DNA of 64,000 nucleotides from Chimonanthus salicifolius (lineage: Eukaryota > Streptophyta > Magnoliopsida > Laurales > Calycanthaceae): contig CM023541.1 in NCBI GenBank assembly GCA_013350335.1, positions 40,168,739 through 40,232,738 on the forward strand, written 5' to 3'. The notes below the pieces were generated by a model. That model did no database searches and was not told the DNA's origin. It worked only from the letters and a program-made list of their open reading frames with translations. How positions within the stretch are numbered: position 1 is the stretch's first letter; each line of letters begins with the position of its first letter. Position numbers and translations under genes: made by a program. Positions 25,896 through 38,200 of the stretch are shown piece by piece.

Positions 25896-26806
25896 AATCA
25901 AAATAATTTGAATTAGATAAAGTTTTAATTATAATAGAGATATGTGTGACAAGGGAAAGAGGTGCTGGGGCTTAAGAGTTAAGAGTGCTCAATTTAGAAA
26001 AACAAGATTTATCCCTCATGAGAGATGTCTTTAAATTGAAAAATTATTGGAAAAAGTAAAAACTTTAATAAAGCAATGCTTGAGCATGATTATAAAAACT
26101 TTGATAAAGTATTCTTAAGAAAAAAAAAAAACCGTTGATAAAGTGAATAATTTTATTCAATTAAAAGCAGTTACCATATACCATGTATGGTATTATTTTG
26201 GTACATATATTTATTTATACGGGACCGACAGGATTTAACAGGAAATTGTACTAGTGGGCCTAGATGGGTCGGCCCAGCTGGAATTACTTGTTAAAAAAGC
26301 CTACAAGAGGGAGAGAAGCCCAATTCTAAATTATACAGACATGTCTGTTGGTTCAGGCCGTGGCCTTCAGGCTACATGTCTGTTTCAGAACTAGGCCAAT
26401 ATCCGATATTTTGGTTAAAATTTATCAGATTTTTGGAGGTGAAATGCAAATATCGTGAAATGTTAATTTTTTCAAAAATAGTCCAAATTTGATAATATCC
26501 AAAATTTCAGTAATGAAATAATTTTTTTATTTTTTTTTAAATAAAAACCTCAAGGCCCAAAATGGACCAATGTGGCCAAAATAATTACTGATATTTATTG
26601 GCCCATTATGGGCCCAATACATAGTTTTCGACTTTTCTGTGACATTTCAAACTTGACTATGAGTCTGAAATGTCTCATCTACACTCTTATAAAGGCGATC
26701 CGATAGAATTTTCTACTACATAGATGACCGATAGAATTTGCAGAGAAGAATACTCTCATAATGAAGAAAACTTATTCGATTATGTTTTTAAAAGCATGTT
26801 AGATTC

Positions 26807-27958
26807 GAACATCGATCCTAAGATATTTGCAGTAACGGTTGAAGATCCCACAAAATTTATCCTTAAAAGATCTTCTAAGCTACGTTATTGATGAAATCCA
26901 CAATTTGCATCAAAATGCTCTTCCATTTCATTTGGGCCACCAAATTACAGTGGATCAATGTCTTTTGCAAGAAGACAAGCAGCGGCGTCTTAGATGCACA
27001 ATTCCACTACTATTCGAACATGTAAATGTCTTTTGACGGTCGCAATTCACAACTCAATGTATCTCTTTGAAAATAAAAGCGTTCAACACTATTGACGTCT
27101 TTTTCTTACGTACTATTTTTCTATAAATATTTCGTACTAATTCCATTTCATCATCAGGTATTAAACTATAGACATGGTAATACAAAAAATTCTACAAATT
27201 AAATAAAACTAAATAATTCAAGATTAAAAATACAACACATACTCATGGGGTATCCAAACATGTCTGAGGTAGCAAGGGATTCTACTTATTTCACACTCAT
27301 CTACACCAAACATGTGTGTAGAGCACAAGAACTCCACCAAAATGGTGAAAATAGCCAAATGCAAGATCTAAAACAGTTCAACCCTCCATAACTTAATCTG
27401 GTGTATTCTGAGGGCAGTGGGTATCATCTTTTAGAGTTTTATGCTGGGTTTTTCACACGTAAATTCAAAGAAAAATCTTAAAAAGTAAGTAACAAAAGAA
27501 AATATGGATATTACATTTGAAGTCAAAGTCAAAATTCTCTATGGAAAGGGCACATCTTAGGATATGTATGGGAAATGGGAAATTTTTAATTTGAAAACTA
27601 GTGAAAATACAAATAAATAAATATATGAAATGCCCATTCCAAATGAATTGATAATATATTTTATTTCATCATACATTAAGTGAAAGGAAAATGCCCTCTT
27701 TTTTTACTCTTAAAGTACTTCTATAAAAATGGCAAAACTATCATTCATTGATAATGATTTTATCTTCTTCAGTATAGGAAGTCACTATGGATAGCTTTTA
27801 TCTTTTTGTTTAGTTTAGATAATTTATTTAATTGAAATTCTCTTTTTTATTTTGTTATATTGAATATAACCATAGTTATGCCCGTGTATATTTTAGTAAT
27901 GCTACACCAAAACATACAACAAATCCTGCAAGCAAAGAGAGTTTTTTTTTTTAATAAA
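26807..27958. other. Intergenic, no gene seen
   Basis: A 65-codon open frame at 26839-27036 has no recognisable family. Tail sequence of the second SINE family is visible at about 27380-27480. The rest is AT-rich unique DNA. Confidence 0.4.
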
Positions 27959-27960
27959 TA

Positions 27961-28139
27961 CTCCCTCTGTCTCAATTTAGTTGTCTCATATGTATTTTGG
28001 AATTATCCCAAAATAATTGTCTCATGTGCATTTTGGAAGAGTTTCAAGATGTTGGAGAGAAGTTCATAAGCCTTTTGAGAGTCTTTTTTTAAAAAATTCA
28101 AAATTTTAAAATGAGTCAATTAAAATGGGACAGAGGGAG
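27961..28139. mobile_element. Stowaway-like (Tc1/mariner) MITE
   Basis: A 179-bp element with terminal inverted repeats CTCCCTCTGTCTC and GGGACAGAGGGAG, flanked by TA on both sides. This is the hallmark of Stowaway MITEs. A related copy in opposite internal orientation is at 52310-52472. Confidence 0.92.
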
Positions 28140-28360
28140 TATTTATTTTAGATAATAGAATTTTTTTTTATTAAATCCAAACAATTAGAGATGTTATAAG
28201 GAGGTTAGTTGCCAAATTTATTAAAGGTTAAAAAATATGATTGAGTAAAATGTACAGAACTACAAAGGACAGGGGCGTTATGTTTGAGCTAAACTTTTGT
28301 AATTTAAATTGAGTTTATTTGTTCTATCAAAAGACCAAGTCCACCCCCACCCACCCACAC

Positions 28361-28661
28361 GGGTATAAATCTACGTATCGGCCAGACAAAAAAGAAATTG
28401 GCCAAATATTAGCCGATTTCTTTTTTCTTTTTTTTTTTTAAAAGAATATCGATTGTGGCCCCGGCTGATATCTCGGCCGATATTTGCCCATATTGGACAA
28501 ATATTGACCGATATTTATATTTTTTTTATTTTTATTTAAAAAACAGCCTTTTTTTAAATGAATTTTTTCAAAAAAAAAAACCACCAAGATTTCTAAAAAA
28601 AAAAATTTGAAGAGAGAAAAAATATTGGACAAATCTTAGTTTGGCCGAATTTTCGACCCCC
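28361..28661. mobile_element. Palindrome-rich TIR element (E)
   Basis: About 300 bp. The left end is GGGTATAAATCTACGTATCGG and the right end GGCCGAATTTTCGACCCCC. Inside are CTCGGCCGATATTTG, GACCGATATTT and long A/T tracts that can pair. Confidence 0.65.
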
Positions 28662-28664
28662 GGC

Positions 28665-30120
28665 TCACCCAAAAGCCTTTTTGCGTTAAAAAGCTCTCAA
28701 GCCCACTTGTTTAAATAAATGAGAAGCCCAAGTCTCTCCATTAGAGCCTATTAACAGAGTAAGATACTCACTGCCTATTGTACAAACTAACAAATTTAAA
28801 AAAAAAAAAAAATCATGCTTATTGGTAGATGTTCAAAACATCCTGCAATTCAAACTGAAAAATTAAATTAAATATTAATTTAAGCATTTAACATATATGA
28901 ACATTCAAAATTTATGACCCACAAATATTAAAAAAAAAAACTTATATAAATACTTGAATTGGTAAATGTGAGAATTGAAGAGGCGTTTCGTCATATATGG
29001 AGTAGTAGAGTTTAATTTATATAAGATAATGATAAAATATATGCAATTACATGGCCAAAAAGCAAACGGGCTTCAACAGGGCTTTAATTTATCTCAAGAA
29101 TTCAAGTCGACCCATTTACTAGACAAGGTCGGAAAATGGGCCTGGCTATATATAAGTCTATTAATTTATAACAAGCTTAGACTCAGCTCAAGTCAGATTT
29201 TAGCTGGTGAAGAGGCCTAATGAAGGATAGTTTGTTTGAATAGGAGGATGAAATTCTCCAAGTATAATTGATATAGCTTTGTGAGATTGTGGGAAGTGGG
29301 AACAATTGAAGTACTAAAGTTATGAGATGAAATTTAACATTTTTATTATTTTTTAATTAGATGAGTATCTTTACTCGATATTGGATGTGAGATTAATCCT
29401 ATGAATAAAGAAAATCATCCGTAGTTTGTGTATCAAGCAGGGGTGAAACTTTGGTCGGATTTTAAATTGACCCACATGATCTGATGAAATCAATGGATTT
29501 GAGTTATGTGTTTGTATATCTCGATCAAGTTGGCTTGGGTAAGAAAATTCGTATGAAATTTGAGTCGGATGAGCAATTTAAAATTAACTAAACTCAACCT
29601 AAGTGCACCAAGTTATAAAACAATACTTGGATTGAGTTAGGTCAGAAATTCAGGTTGGGTTGGGCTGAGTAACTTGGGTCAGCAATTCAGATCAGGTCGG
29701 ATTGGGTTCAATAAGTTTTGACATGAATTGGGTTGGGTTTATTGAAATCCGATCCGAGTTTTAGTCCTAGTATCAAGTGAGTTCGAGAGAAGTCGAACCC
29801 AATAACTATAATCTAATCTTAGAAATTTAGACCAACTTTCAAAAGTGAACATATATTAAATGATTATCAAACTATTAAAATTAGATTTTTTTTTTTGAAG
29901 TGGGTATGCGCCTTAGAGCACTTGACTAAATCCTAAGCATGTGCATCTTATCTATCAATTCTTTAAGATTGAAACCAATCTATTGAATAAATATATTTTA
30001 TTTGTCATGATTAATCTAATAATAATAATGAAGATAAATTAAATAAATATTATAACAATTAAATTAAAAATTAAAAATAGTAATTTTAGCTACATGAATT
30101 TATTATCTAGCGGACTCCTG
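28665..30120. other. Intergenic; GGGTTGGGTT-type dispersed repeat at about 29430-29770
   Basis: No gene was recognised. The 29430-29770 stretch is built from variants of GGTTGGGTT, GATCAGGTCGG and TGAGTCAAATT words. A related stretch lies in inverted orientation at about 58420-58620. Confidence 0.45.
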
Positions 30121-30121
30121 A

Positions 30122-30284
30122 TTGAGTCTTTGGCCCAATAAACTCCAAGGCCCTTCCTTATATTCTCGAATTTGCCCGTCCATAGAAAGGGTTCTCTTCA
30201 AGAAACATCCTTCTCCTGCCTCTCCGGCGGCAAAGGGCAACAGCAACAGCAACAGCAAAGTTAATATCTCTTTCCGGCGGCGGC
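30122..30284 (+). other. Probable untranslated first exon of the mL43 gene
   Basis: This GC-richer patch with CCGGCGGC and (CAGCAA)n words ends in a consensus donor (GGCGGC/GTAAGT at 30285). The coding exon at 31420 is immediately preceded by an acceptor (TTATCAG/ATG). A leader intron of about 1.1 kb therefore fits well. The 5' end is a guess. Confidence 0.55.
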
Positions 30285-31419
30285 GTAAGTTGTTCTATAT
30301 TCTTTATCTACTTCTTTATTTCACTTCCATTTTTTTTAACATGAAATCAATGCCTTTTAATCACTTTTTTTGGCTGAATTTTGATGTGTTACTAGGTTCT
30401 AATGTCCTTTTAGAGACAATTTAAGTATGATTGGGTGCTATGTCAGTCCAAGCTTAGACGGAAACCTGAGTCCGGCGGAATTCGATTCAACCTGAAGTCC
30501 CCAATTGAATTTATGCTGAGAAACGCTACTTGGATTTATCATAAAAAAAAAGAAACTTTACTTGGACTGGTGCTTCAGATTGCCCAAATCCTGCCATGCT
30601 CTTGCCTAGAATTTTATGCTTTTGTGTATTCTGTATCTATGTCACATTGCTTTTTTCTTTATATATCAATGATCTTGTTATTGGGGCCTCAAACTAGCAT
30701 TTGTTGTCACTGACATTGCCATTCACTTTAACTTCAAATTTACGAGTTTTTTATGTCTCGCAATGCATTGACAGAACGCTTTGACGTTTATGGTGATGAT
30801 GTCTCATGACACTGTGATGTTAGTCACTTAGTCTAGTATTTTTTTTAAAAATTTCCTATATTTTCTTTGAAGCTCATTTTTAATGCACGTGTTTGAACTG
30901 ACTTTTGACTCTGCCGATGCTCAGTTAAGTCTTTGAGTCAAATTATCCCAGTTTAAATCTGAGAGCAGTCAAGTTTCTGGTTTCTTAATCCATTTCTAAT
31001 AATACAAGACTGTAGTATTAGTATTTAAATACATTCAGTGTTTGACGTGCTGGGATTTCTAAGTTGTATTTGCCGTGCACCCGTGCTTATGTAGACACAA
31101 TATTGCTTTTGCACAGGGTCCTTTAGTCCTTTTACATATAGAGACATGGATTTAACTTACAAGTTTCATTTATTTGTTCTAAAAGTCTAAATCATGATTT
31201 TGCATTTCATATATATGCAAGAAAATACTATGGTTATTCAAAGTGCTTCCCTTCCTACCTTCTAAGCTGTTTGGTTTTTTATTGTATAATTTGATCATTG
31301 CAACTGTGATTGTGCCTGTTCTCATGCCTTTCTTTTGACCAAACACATTTTGATTAAAAGGAGATGGATTTGCTCTTTTTTAACTAAACACACTCCTGAT
31401 GCAGTAAGTTTCTTATCAG

Positions 31420-32179
31420 ATGGCTCTTAGAGGCGTATGGCAACTCCAAAAGCTGGTTGTGAGCTATTCTGATTGGGGAGGAAGCAGTCGCGGCATCAGG
31501 TTTGTTCCTTTATATTGCACGTAGCAAATTAGCTTGTCATCAGCATTTGTTGGAAGAACTTCAACAAGTATTGTATGGGCGTTGTCAGCTGCATTATTGT
31601 TGAAATGGATAATGTAGCTTAGTTGAAACCATTAGAAGATTTATGTAGTGAGAGCATTGTATTAGACGCTCTCTACCACAAAATTTTGGTTAGTCTTTCT
31701 TCATTTTTATATGGGGTTTGGACTTTGGATAATGTAAATATGTACATTCCCTTTTTTTATTCTTTTTGGTCGTCTAGAGCTGCATACTCGGTACAAAGTC
31801 ATTCCTTCACTTATCTAGGCTTTATGGGAATGGGCCTTAGTTGCTGTGATGATATCTGCATGCCTTTTTTTTTTTTTCCAGAGGCTAGTTTGTTTTTTTT
31901 TTTTTTTTTTTAAATGATGCATTCACTACATTATTGTTGGTTAAAATTTCCTACTGTTGGCATCTTTTCAACAAGATACAGATATCTGCTGTTTGACATG
32001 CCATGGCAGGGCTTTCATGGAATCTCATTTACAAGCATTTAAAGACAGCAACCCTCAGCTGGAAGTAGTTACTGAACTCATTCGTGGTCAGCATCCACAT
32101 TTAAAGGGTTTTTACAGTAAGTTTCCTTACATTCTTATGGATTGCCACCCACTTCTTTTCCCTTTCCCTCCCTCCCTCC

Positions 32180-32219
<40 letters not shown>

Positions 32220-35200
32220 TTTGACACTGGATTTGAGTGTTGGTTCTTTTCAAGTAACTCATTGTGGTTGGTATCTGAATAACTGAGGTGCTTCTTGTTT
32301 TAGCCTATAAGAGGAAGTGAATAAAACATCCATCCTGGAACTTCCTAAAGGTTTGAAATGTCTCAAAGCTATAATCAACAAAATGCCCTTGAGAATGGGC
32401 ATATGTTGTTGAAACCATTTCAACTTTTTTTTTTGAATGAAAACCATTTGAACTTTGCTTGAAAGTAGTTTTATGCAATATATCAGATGAGAGTCTCTAC
32501 AGTTTACTTGGATGAATCTGTCTGTACCAATGTGCTTAATTATGGAGTGATCCAGATAGTTCATCAAGTGGGATTTAGCTGGATAATTGAGCACTTCCAT
32601 GTGACAACAATTATCATGAATGTGGTAGCGTTGCAGTTGAGTACGGACCTTTTGGCCGGTTGGCTTCCATGATGCTAGATTATGCATGGCTATGGTAAGA
32701 GACATGCCATGCATATGACAAGAATAGGTATTTATGCATAAATCAAGTATCAGAAAATGTATGATACGATGCAATACAATGCAGAAGTGTTGTGCGCTAG
32801 TTTTGCTTTCTTTTATCCATCCACTCCCAGTAAAGTTTCAGATAACCTGAATGTTTAATTCTCAAGTCAATTTTGGGTCTCAATAATAGTTCGGAGTTTT
32901 GGATTAGTGAAGATGGATATTATCTTGGTGGTGCTTTCCCCAAAATGGAGAGACAGCTCATAACGAAGATTTTACCTATGTGGGATGCTTGGCCCAAGCT
33001 CTGCATGAACTATATATTCTTTAACCCAAGGATTATACTATACTGCATTGGATTATATTGTACATATAAGGGTGAAATGTTGGATAAGACTCACCTAGGC
33101 CTACACAAAAATATGGGCCAGGGCCAGGCTCATTTTGGGCTAAAAAAATCTGTTCTGAATCTGGGTTAGGTTTAAATCTGTTAGCGCTTACAGCGTGATA
33201 AAAAAAAAAAATCGAACGGAAATAAAAACACAGCACAACACAATATTTTAACGTGGTTCAGCCCACCTGGCCTACGTCCACGGAGCGACAGAATATTCAC
33301 TATAAATGAGAAAGAAATATATGTACAATAATGATGACTCCCTTGAGTCATGAGCCCAAACCCGAAGTTCCGAGCTCCTTTGTACACCCCTGTATATAAC
33401 ACATCGACGTCACCTCTCAGTTGATGTGAGTCTCTCTCATACCCAAAATAGTGAACCCAACTTCTGTGTTCCTCCCCTACGCTTCCTGCGTCCTACGAGC
33501 AATCCTGACATGCTTCTCAAACGCGAGCGTCTCCGATGATGGTGTGTCCCACACACACAGATCTCCACCTCTTGCTTTGGCGAAGGGGCTTCGTCTCTCC
33601 AGTCGCACTCCTGCTGGCTGCCACTCACAGATCTGACAACCCAGATCTGCAGCGGTATTGCACTGTTGCTTACGCCCCTCTCTAGCCATCGAGCTGTCCT
33701 CCAGACAATATCAGATCTACGGCTCCTTCCATGGATCTTCACCGTTCAGAGCAAACCTCTATTGCCACCACTGCAATGGATCACTCCATGCGGCCATTAG
33801 AGGCCCACGGCCAAAGGCCTTCCTCAAGGGCGTCCCTCTCTCAATGCATTCCTAGGATTCCACACCACATTCACGTTGGTGAGTTCCATACTTATAGAAG
33901 AAAACAACTCCTCCATGTTGTACATGGCAAATCCCTATTTTCTCTCTTATTGCCGTGTACAACAAGACCGTGTATAGCAATTGTCAAATAAAGAAAGACT
34001 CCTTCTTTCTTTGTCTTGCCAACCCCATTCTGATTGGGATTCCCTCAAGCTGCCATGTATAGATTTGCATGTCCACGTCAGCCTCCTTGTTTTGAGGAAT
34101 TGAGCCACCTCTTCAACAAAATCTACTTTGAAAGCTTGGTCTACCTTGAAAGCTCCATTTTGGGCCAGATTCCAAAAATATCTGAAAGCCTGAGTTGGTC
34201 ATACTGTATCTACATATCACACTATTGTATAATCAAGTTGTGTTTTGGGCCTTTCTTGATCTAGATTTGAAATTAAGATTTTGAGTTAGGATGTTCAATA
34301 TGGATTCAAAGTTGTGCTCCAAAACCCTTTCAATACAAATTTGATTTCTCCCACTTTACCACAGCGGCCAATTTGGTTCAGGGCCTCGGCTTCGGATCTA
34401 TTAGTGGAAATCATGCTTGGGCTCATTTTGGCCTAAAGCATTATCTGACTTGCCCATGTTGCATTCCCATGTTCATATATATTGTTTACTCTCCCACAAA
34501 TTATTTGTGAGCACATTTATGCAGGGCTTCAAGCATAAGGCTCATGTGTCATCATGACGAAGGGGTTAGAAAAGTCTATGCATAGATTACGGGCATGTCA
34601 AAATTAGCTTGATTGTGTAACTCTAGGCATAACTTGAAGGCCCCAAAATCACCAAAAAAAAAAAAATCTGATAATAATTGGGTTTAAATTCAGTATTCAA
34701 CATGACTCAAAATGAGATCAAATGAGGTGCACCGAGAGGGGGCATGGTGGTGGGCATTGATGCAATCAACAATAGGGTGAAAAGAGGAGACAAAAGAAGA
34801 AACAAAAGAGGATGAATGAAGAGGCAAATGTAAGTGAGTATTCTCCCACTAAAGGTGAATCATGCAACTCATATGTGTGAGGCTGGATACTAGCATGGAT
34901 GATTAGGTTTTTTGAAAAGAAATTAATGTAGAAATCTGAGATGTTTCTGAAGACCATACCAGCACTGTTTGGGCCAACTTTTTTTTTTTTTTTTTTTTCA
35001 TTTTTTGGAAAAAGGAGGGTACTAAGAGTTTGAATCTAAAGGTTTTTGAGTCTATATGGTTGAGAAGTACAGTAATAGGTGATCTCAACTTGTTTTGGAT
35101 TATTATTCTGAATTTTGAGCACTTCCTTTGGATTGTTCTTGGAGATTCCTCTTCTTAATTGTTGGGATGCATCCAAATTTGAACAGAAGTTCTTCCTGGG

Positions 35201-38200
35201 TTGATTTTTCATGAACCAGTGATGCATAAATAAGGGTGGGAAGAATGGGTAGAAAAGCCCTATGTAGGCCTCAACAAGCTTGTCGCATGCAAGTTAATTA
35301 TGGTATGCTTCTTGAATGAAAACTTCCAGATGGTATATGTTAATTAATCAGTGTAATTACTTTGCCACATCTTGAGGTTATAAGCAAAATGACTGTAGGG
35401 GGATTTGGTTGGTGGTTAAAAGTCATCTTACCCCAAAGCAATAGCATTCCAGTATATGCTTGAGGGAGTTCTCTTTGTTTTTTTGAGGCACTAGTATAGT
35501 GTTCAATTTTTCATTCCAAGAGGGGGGATTTTTTTTCACGGAAAAGGTGTTTGAGCTTTAAACAATTCAAATCAGATTGGGAGGCTTGCAAGGCTACATC
35601 CATTGGATTTCTTAGTGTGTCTAGATGCGACTTGTGCCTTGCACCTTAATGTGCCTTTTCATTTTCTAACCTATTTAGTACTAAACTGCAAATATTAAAA
35701 TAGTGTTTTCCTCTCAAGGGTTAAAATGTAAATAGAAAACATATTGGGTGTTAACTTATAATATTGAAAAACTTTAAAATATAAAACCACTTGGGTTAGC
35801 CATTTAAGGCATATTAAAAAATAAAAAATAAATGGAGAAAGAAACACTTTTAACCTTTCTTTTTTGTTGATGTTATGATTACTGTAATGATGACTTATTT
35901 GTGATTTTGAAATTTTATTACTTGGTTTTATGCACTAGGCTTTTGTTATTAACTTCTTATATTATGCACTTCGTGCTTATACGTTTAATGCATTGTCTTT
36001 ATAGTATATCTATTGTAGTGTTTAGCTGAACGTGGGTTGAAAAGGCAACGCATTTATCATTAATATCTTAAAAATAGTTGTAAATGATTGCGTTATATTT
36101 ATATTGCTGCAAAGAAGATACATGACTACAAGAAAGCATGGAAAACTGCTAACAAAGTTGTGAGGAAAGCTAAATATGAAGCCTATAATGCGAATTTGGG
36201 AACGAAAGGTGAGAGAAGAATTTATAAGCTCGCTGAGGTGCGGGAGCGGGAAAATAGAGATCTTGACCATGTAAGATGCATCAAAGATAATAACCAAAGG
36301 ACCTTAGTGAGAGATAAAGAAATAAGAGATAGCTGGGAAACCTATTTTAAATACTTGTTGTATACAGAGTTTGAAAGTGAAGGTAATATGGAAAGAGAGA
36401 CAAATAAGGGAATGGTGAACAAAATATCAGAAGCAGAAGTGAATCAAGCCTTGAAAAAGATGAAAAAGCATAGAGTGCTAGGACCAGATGATATTCCAAT
36501 CAAAATTTGGACTATATTAGGCAAAAGTGGTTTTTGTTGGTTGACCTGTTTGTTTAACAAAATGTTGACCTAATAAAGAATGCTTGATGAGCGGCACATG
36601 AGCACAATGGTCCCTTTTTATAAGAACAAAGGAGATATTCAAAGTTGTGCTAATTATTGAGCTATCAAACTCATGAGTCATAAAATGAAGCTTTGGAAGA
36701 GGATAATAGAGGGTTGTCTAGGACAAGAGTCAAATATATCAGATGACCAATTTGGGTTATGCCAGATCGGTCAACGATAGAAGCTATCTTTGTATAAGGA
36801 CAATTTATAGAGAAATTTAGGCAGAAGAATAAGAACCTTTACATGACTTGTATTGATCTAGAAAAGGTCTATGGTAGAGTGCCAAGGAGAATATTGAAGA
36901 ATAAATGCATTTGTAACAAATACATTGAGACTTTTCAAGATATATATGACTGTGCAACCACTAATGTTAGAACCATTTGTGGTGAGACAACGGAGTTTCC
37001 TGTTGGAGTGAGACTCCACCAAGGGTCTACCTATTGTGGTGAGACAATGGAGTTTCCTGTTGGAGTGAGACTCCACCAAGGGTCTACTTTAAGCTCATAC
37101 CTATTTGCATTAATAATGAATGACTTAACATTAGGAATCCAAAATGAATTGTCATGGTTTATGCTTTTTGCGAATGATATAATATTAATCACCGAGACAA
37201 AACATCAACTTAATACAAGATTAGAATCGTCGAGGAGAACTTTGGAGTCAATTGGTTTGAAACTTAGTAGAACTAAAACAAAATGCATGGAGTGTAACTT
37301 TAGTGGGCTAGATGATAGTGTGAGCATCCTGATACAAATTGGAAATGATGTAGCAGTGCACTTTGATAAGTTTAAATACTTGAGCCCTATGGTAGAATCT
37401 TAGGGAGGTTTTGACTTAGATATAACTAATAGGATAGGAGCAGGGTGGGCAAAGAGTAGACAAGCTAATGGAATTTTATATAATAAAGAAGCCCCACTTC
37501 GCCTAAAAGGACGATTTTCATATAAGCAATGCTCTATAGAGTAGAGTCAAGCAATGGACATGTGTATGCTGCGATCAGTGAGTGGTTTAATTCTGAAAAA
37601 TTGAGTTAGACATGAATGCATTAGGGATAGTTTAAAAATAACCTTTGTAAATGTCAAATTGAGAGAGACACATTTGAGGTGATTTGGTCACGTTAGTAAA
37701 AGACCAGACACAACTTCAGTACATAGAGTTGACAAACTATAGATCGTAGGCATGGGGAAAGATTGGCCGTTGGTGGGAATAAAGAAAGATATATTAGATT
37801 GTGGAGTGACTAATGATATGATTTATGAAAGAGTCAAATGGAGGAGAAGAACACGTAAAACTAACTCTAAATAGGTGGGCTATATACCTTTAGTTAAAAA
37901 TATATTAAAAGAAGTGCACCTAAAATTAAAAAGCCCACGCCTTAAGTGCGCTTTGCGCCTTAGGCTCGATGACCCCCTTTGTGCCTAAAGTGCACCTTGT
38001 GCCTTGACTATGTTGGTTGTGAATTTAGGGGTTAGACATATCAAATGGCTCTTGGGTGCACCTAGACATATTAAAGGGCGCTTGGATGCGCCTTTCTCTC
38101 TCTCTAGGAGGGGTGAGGAGGGTACATAACAAAGGCACCTTGGGTGTGCCTAGCTCAAACAACTATTAAACTAATGAGAGGAACGGTCATATACTAGTGT

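Larger units (their letters stand above)
22545..26806. repeat. 2.1-2.2 kb tandem segmental duplication
   Basis: Copy 1 (about 22545-24612) and copy 2 (about 24613-26806) are near-identical along their whole length. Both begin at TTTGTACCCCTCTAA and end at GCATGTTAGA. Both contain a palindrome-rich element, an ATGGTG microsatellite, a SINE interrupted by a second palindrome-rich element, and a GGGCCTAGATGGGTCGGCCC block. Copy 2 carries about 120 extra bases near its start. Small indels elsewhere (for example a repeated TTAAGAG near 25975) show some divergence since duplication. Confidence 0.9.

Noticed and set aside
26839..27036. 65-codon open frame (KDLLSYVIDEIHNLHQNALP) after the 2.1 kb duplication
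   Set aside because: No family recognised, no ATG at a good position, no flanking exon chain, and the length is within chance for this composition.
33437..33855. Several overlapping open frames of 60-100 codons in the LTR-like block
   Set aside because: Open in many frames because the block is GC-richer; no domain or splice logic supports any of them.
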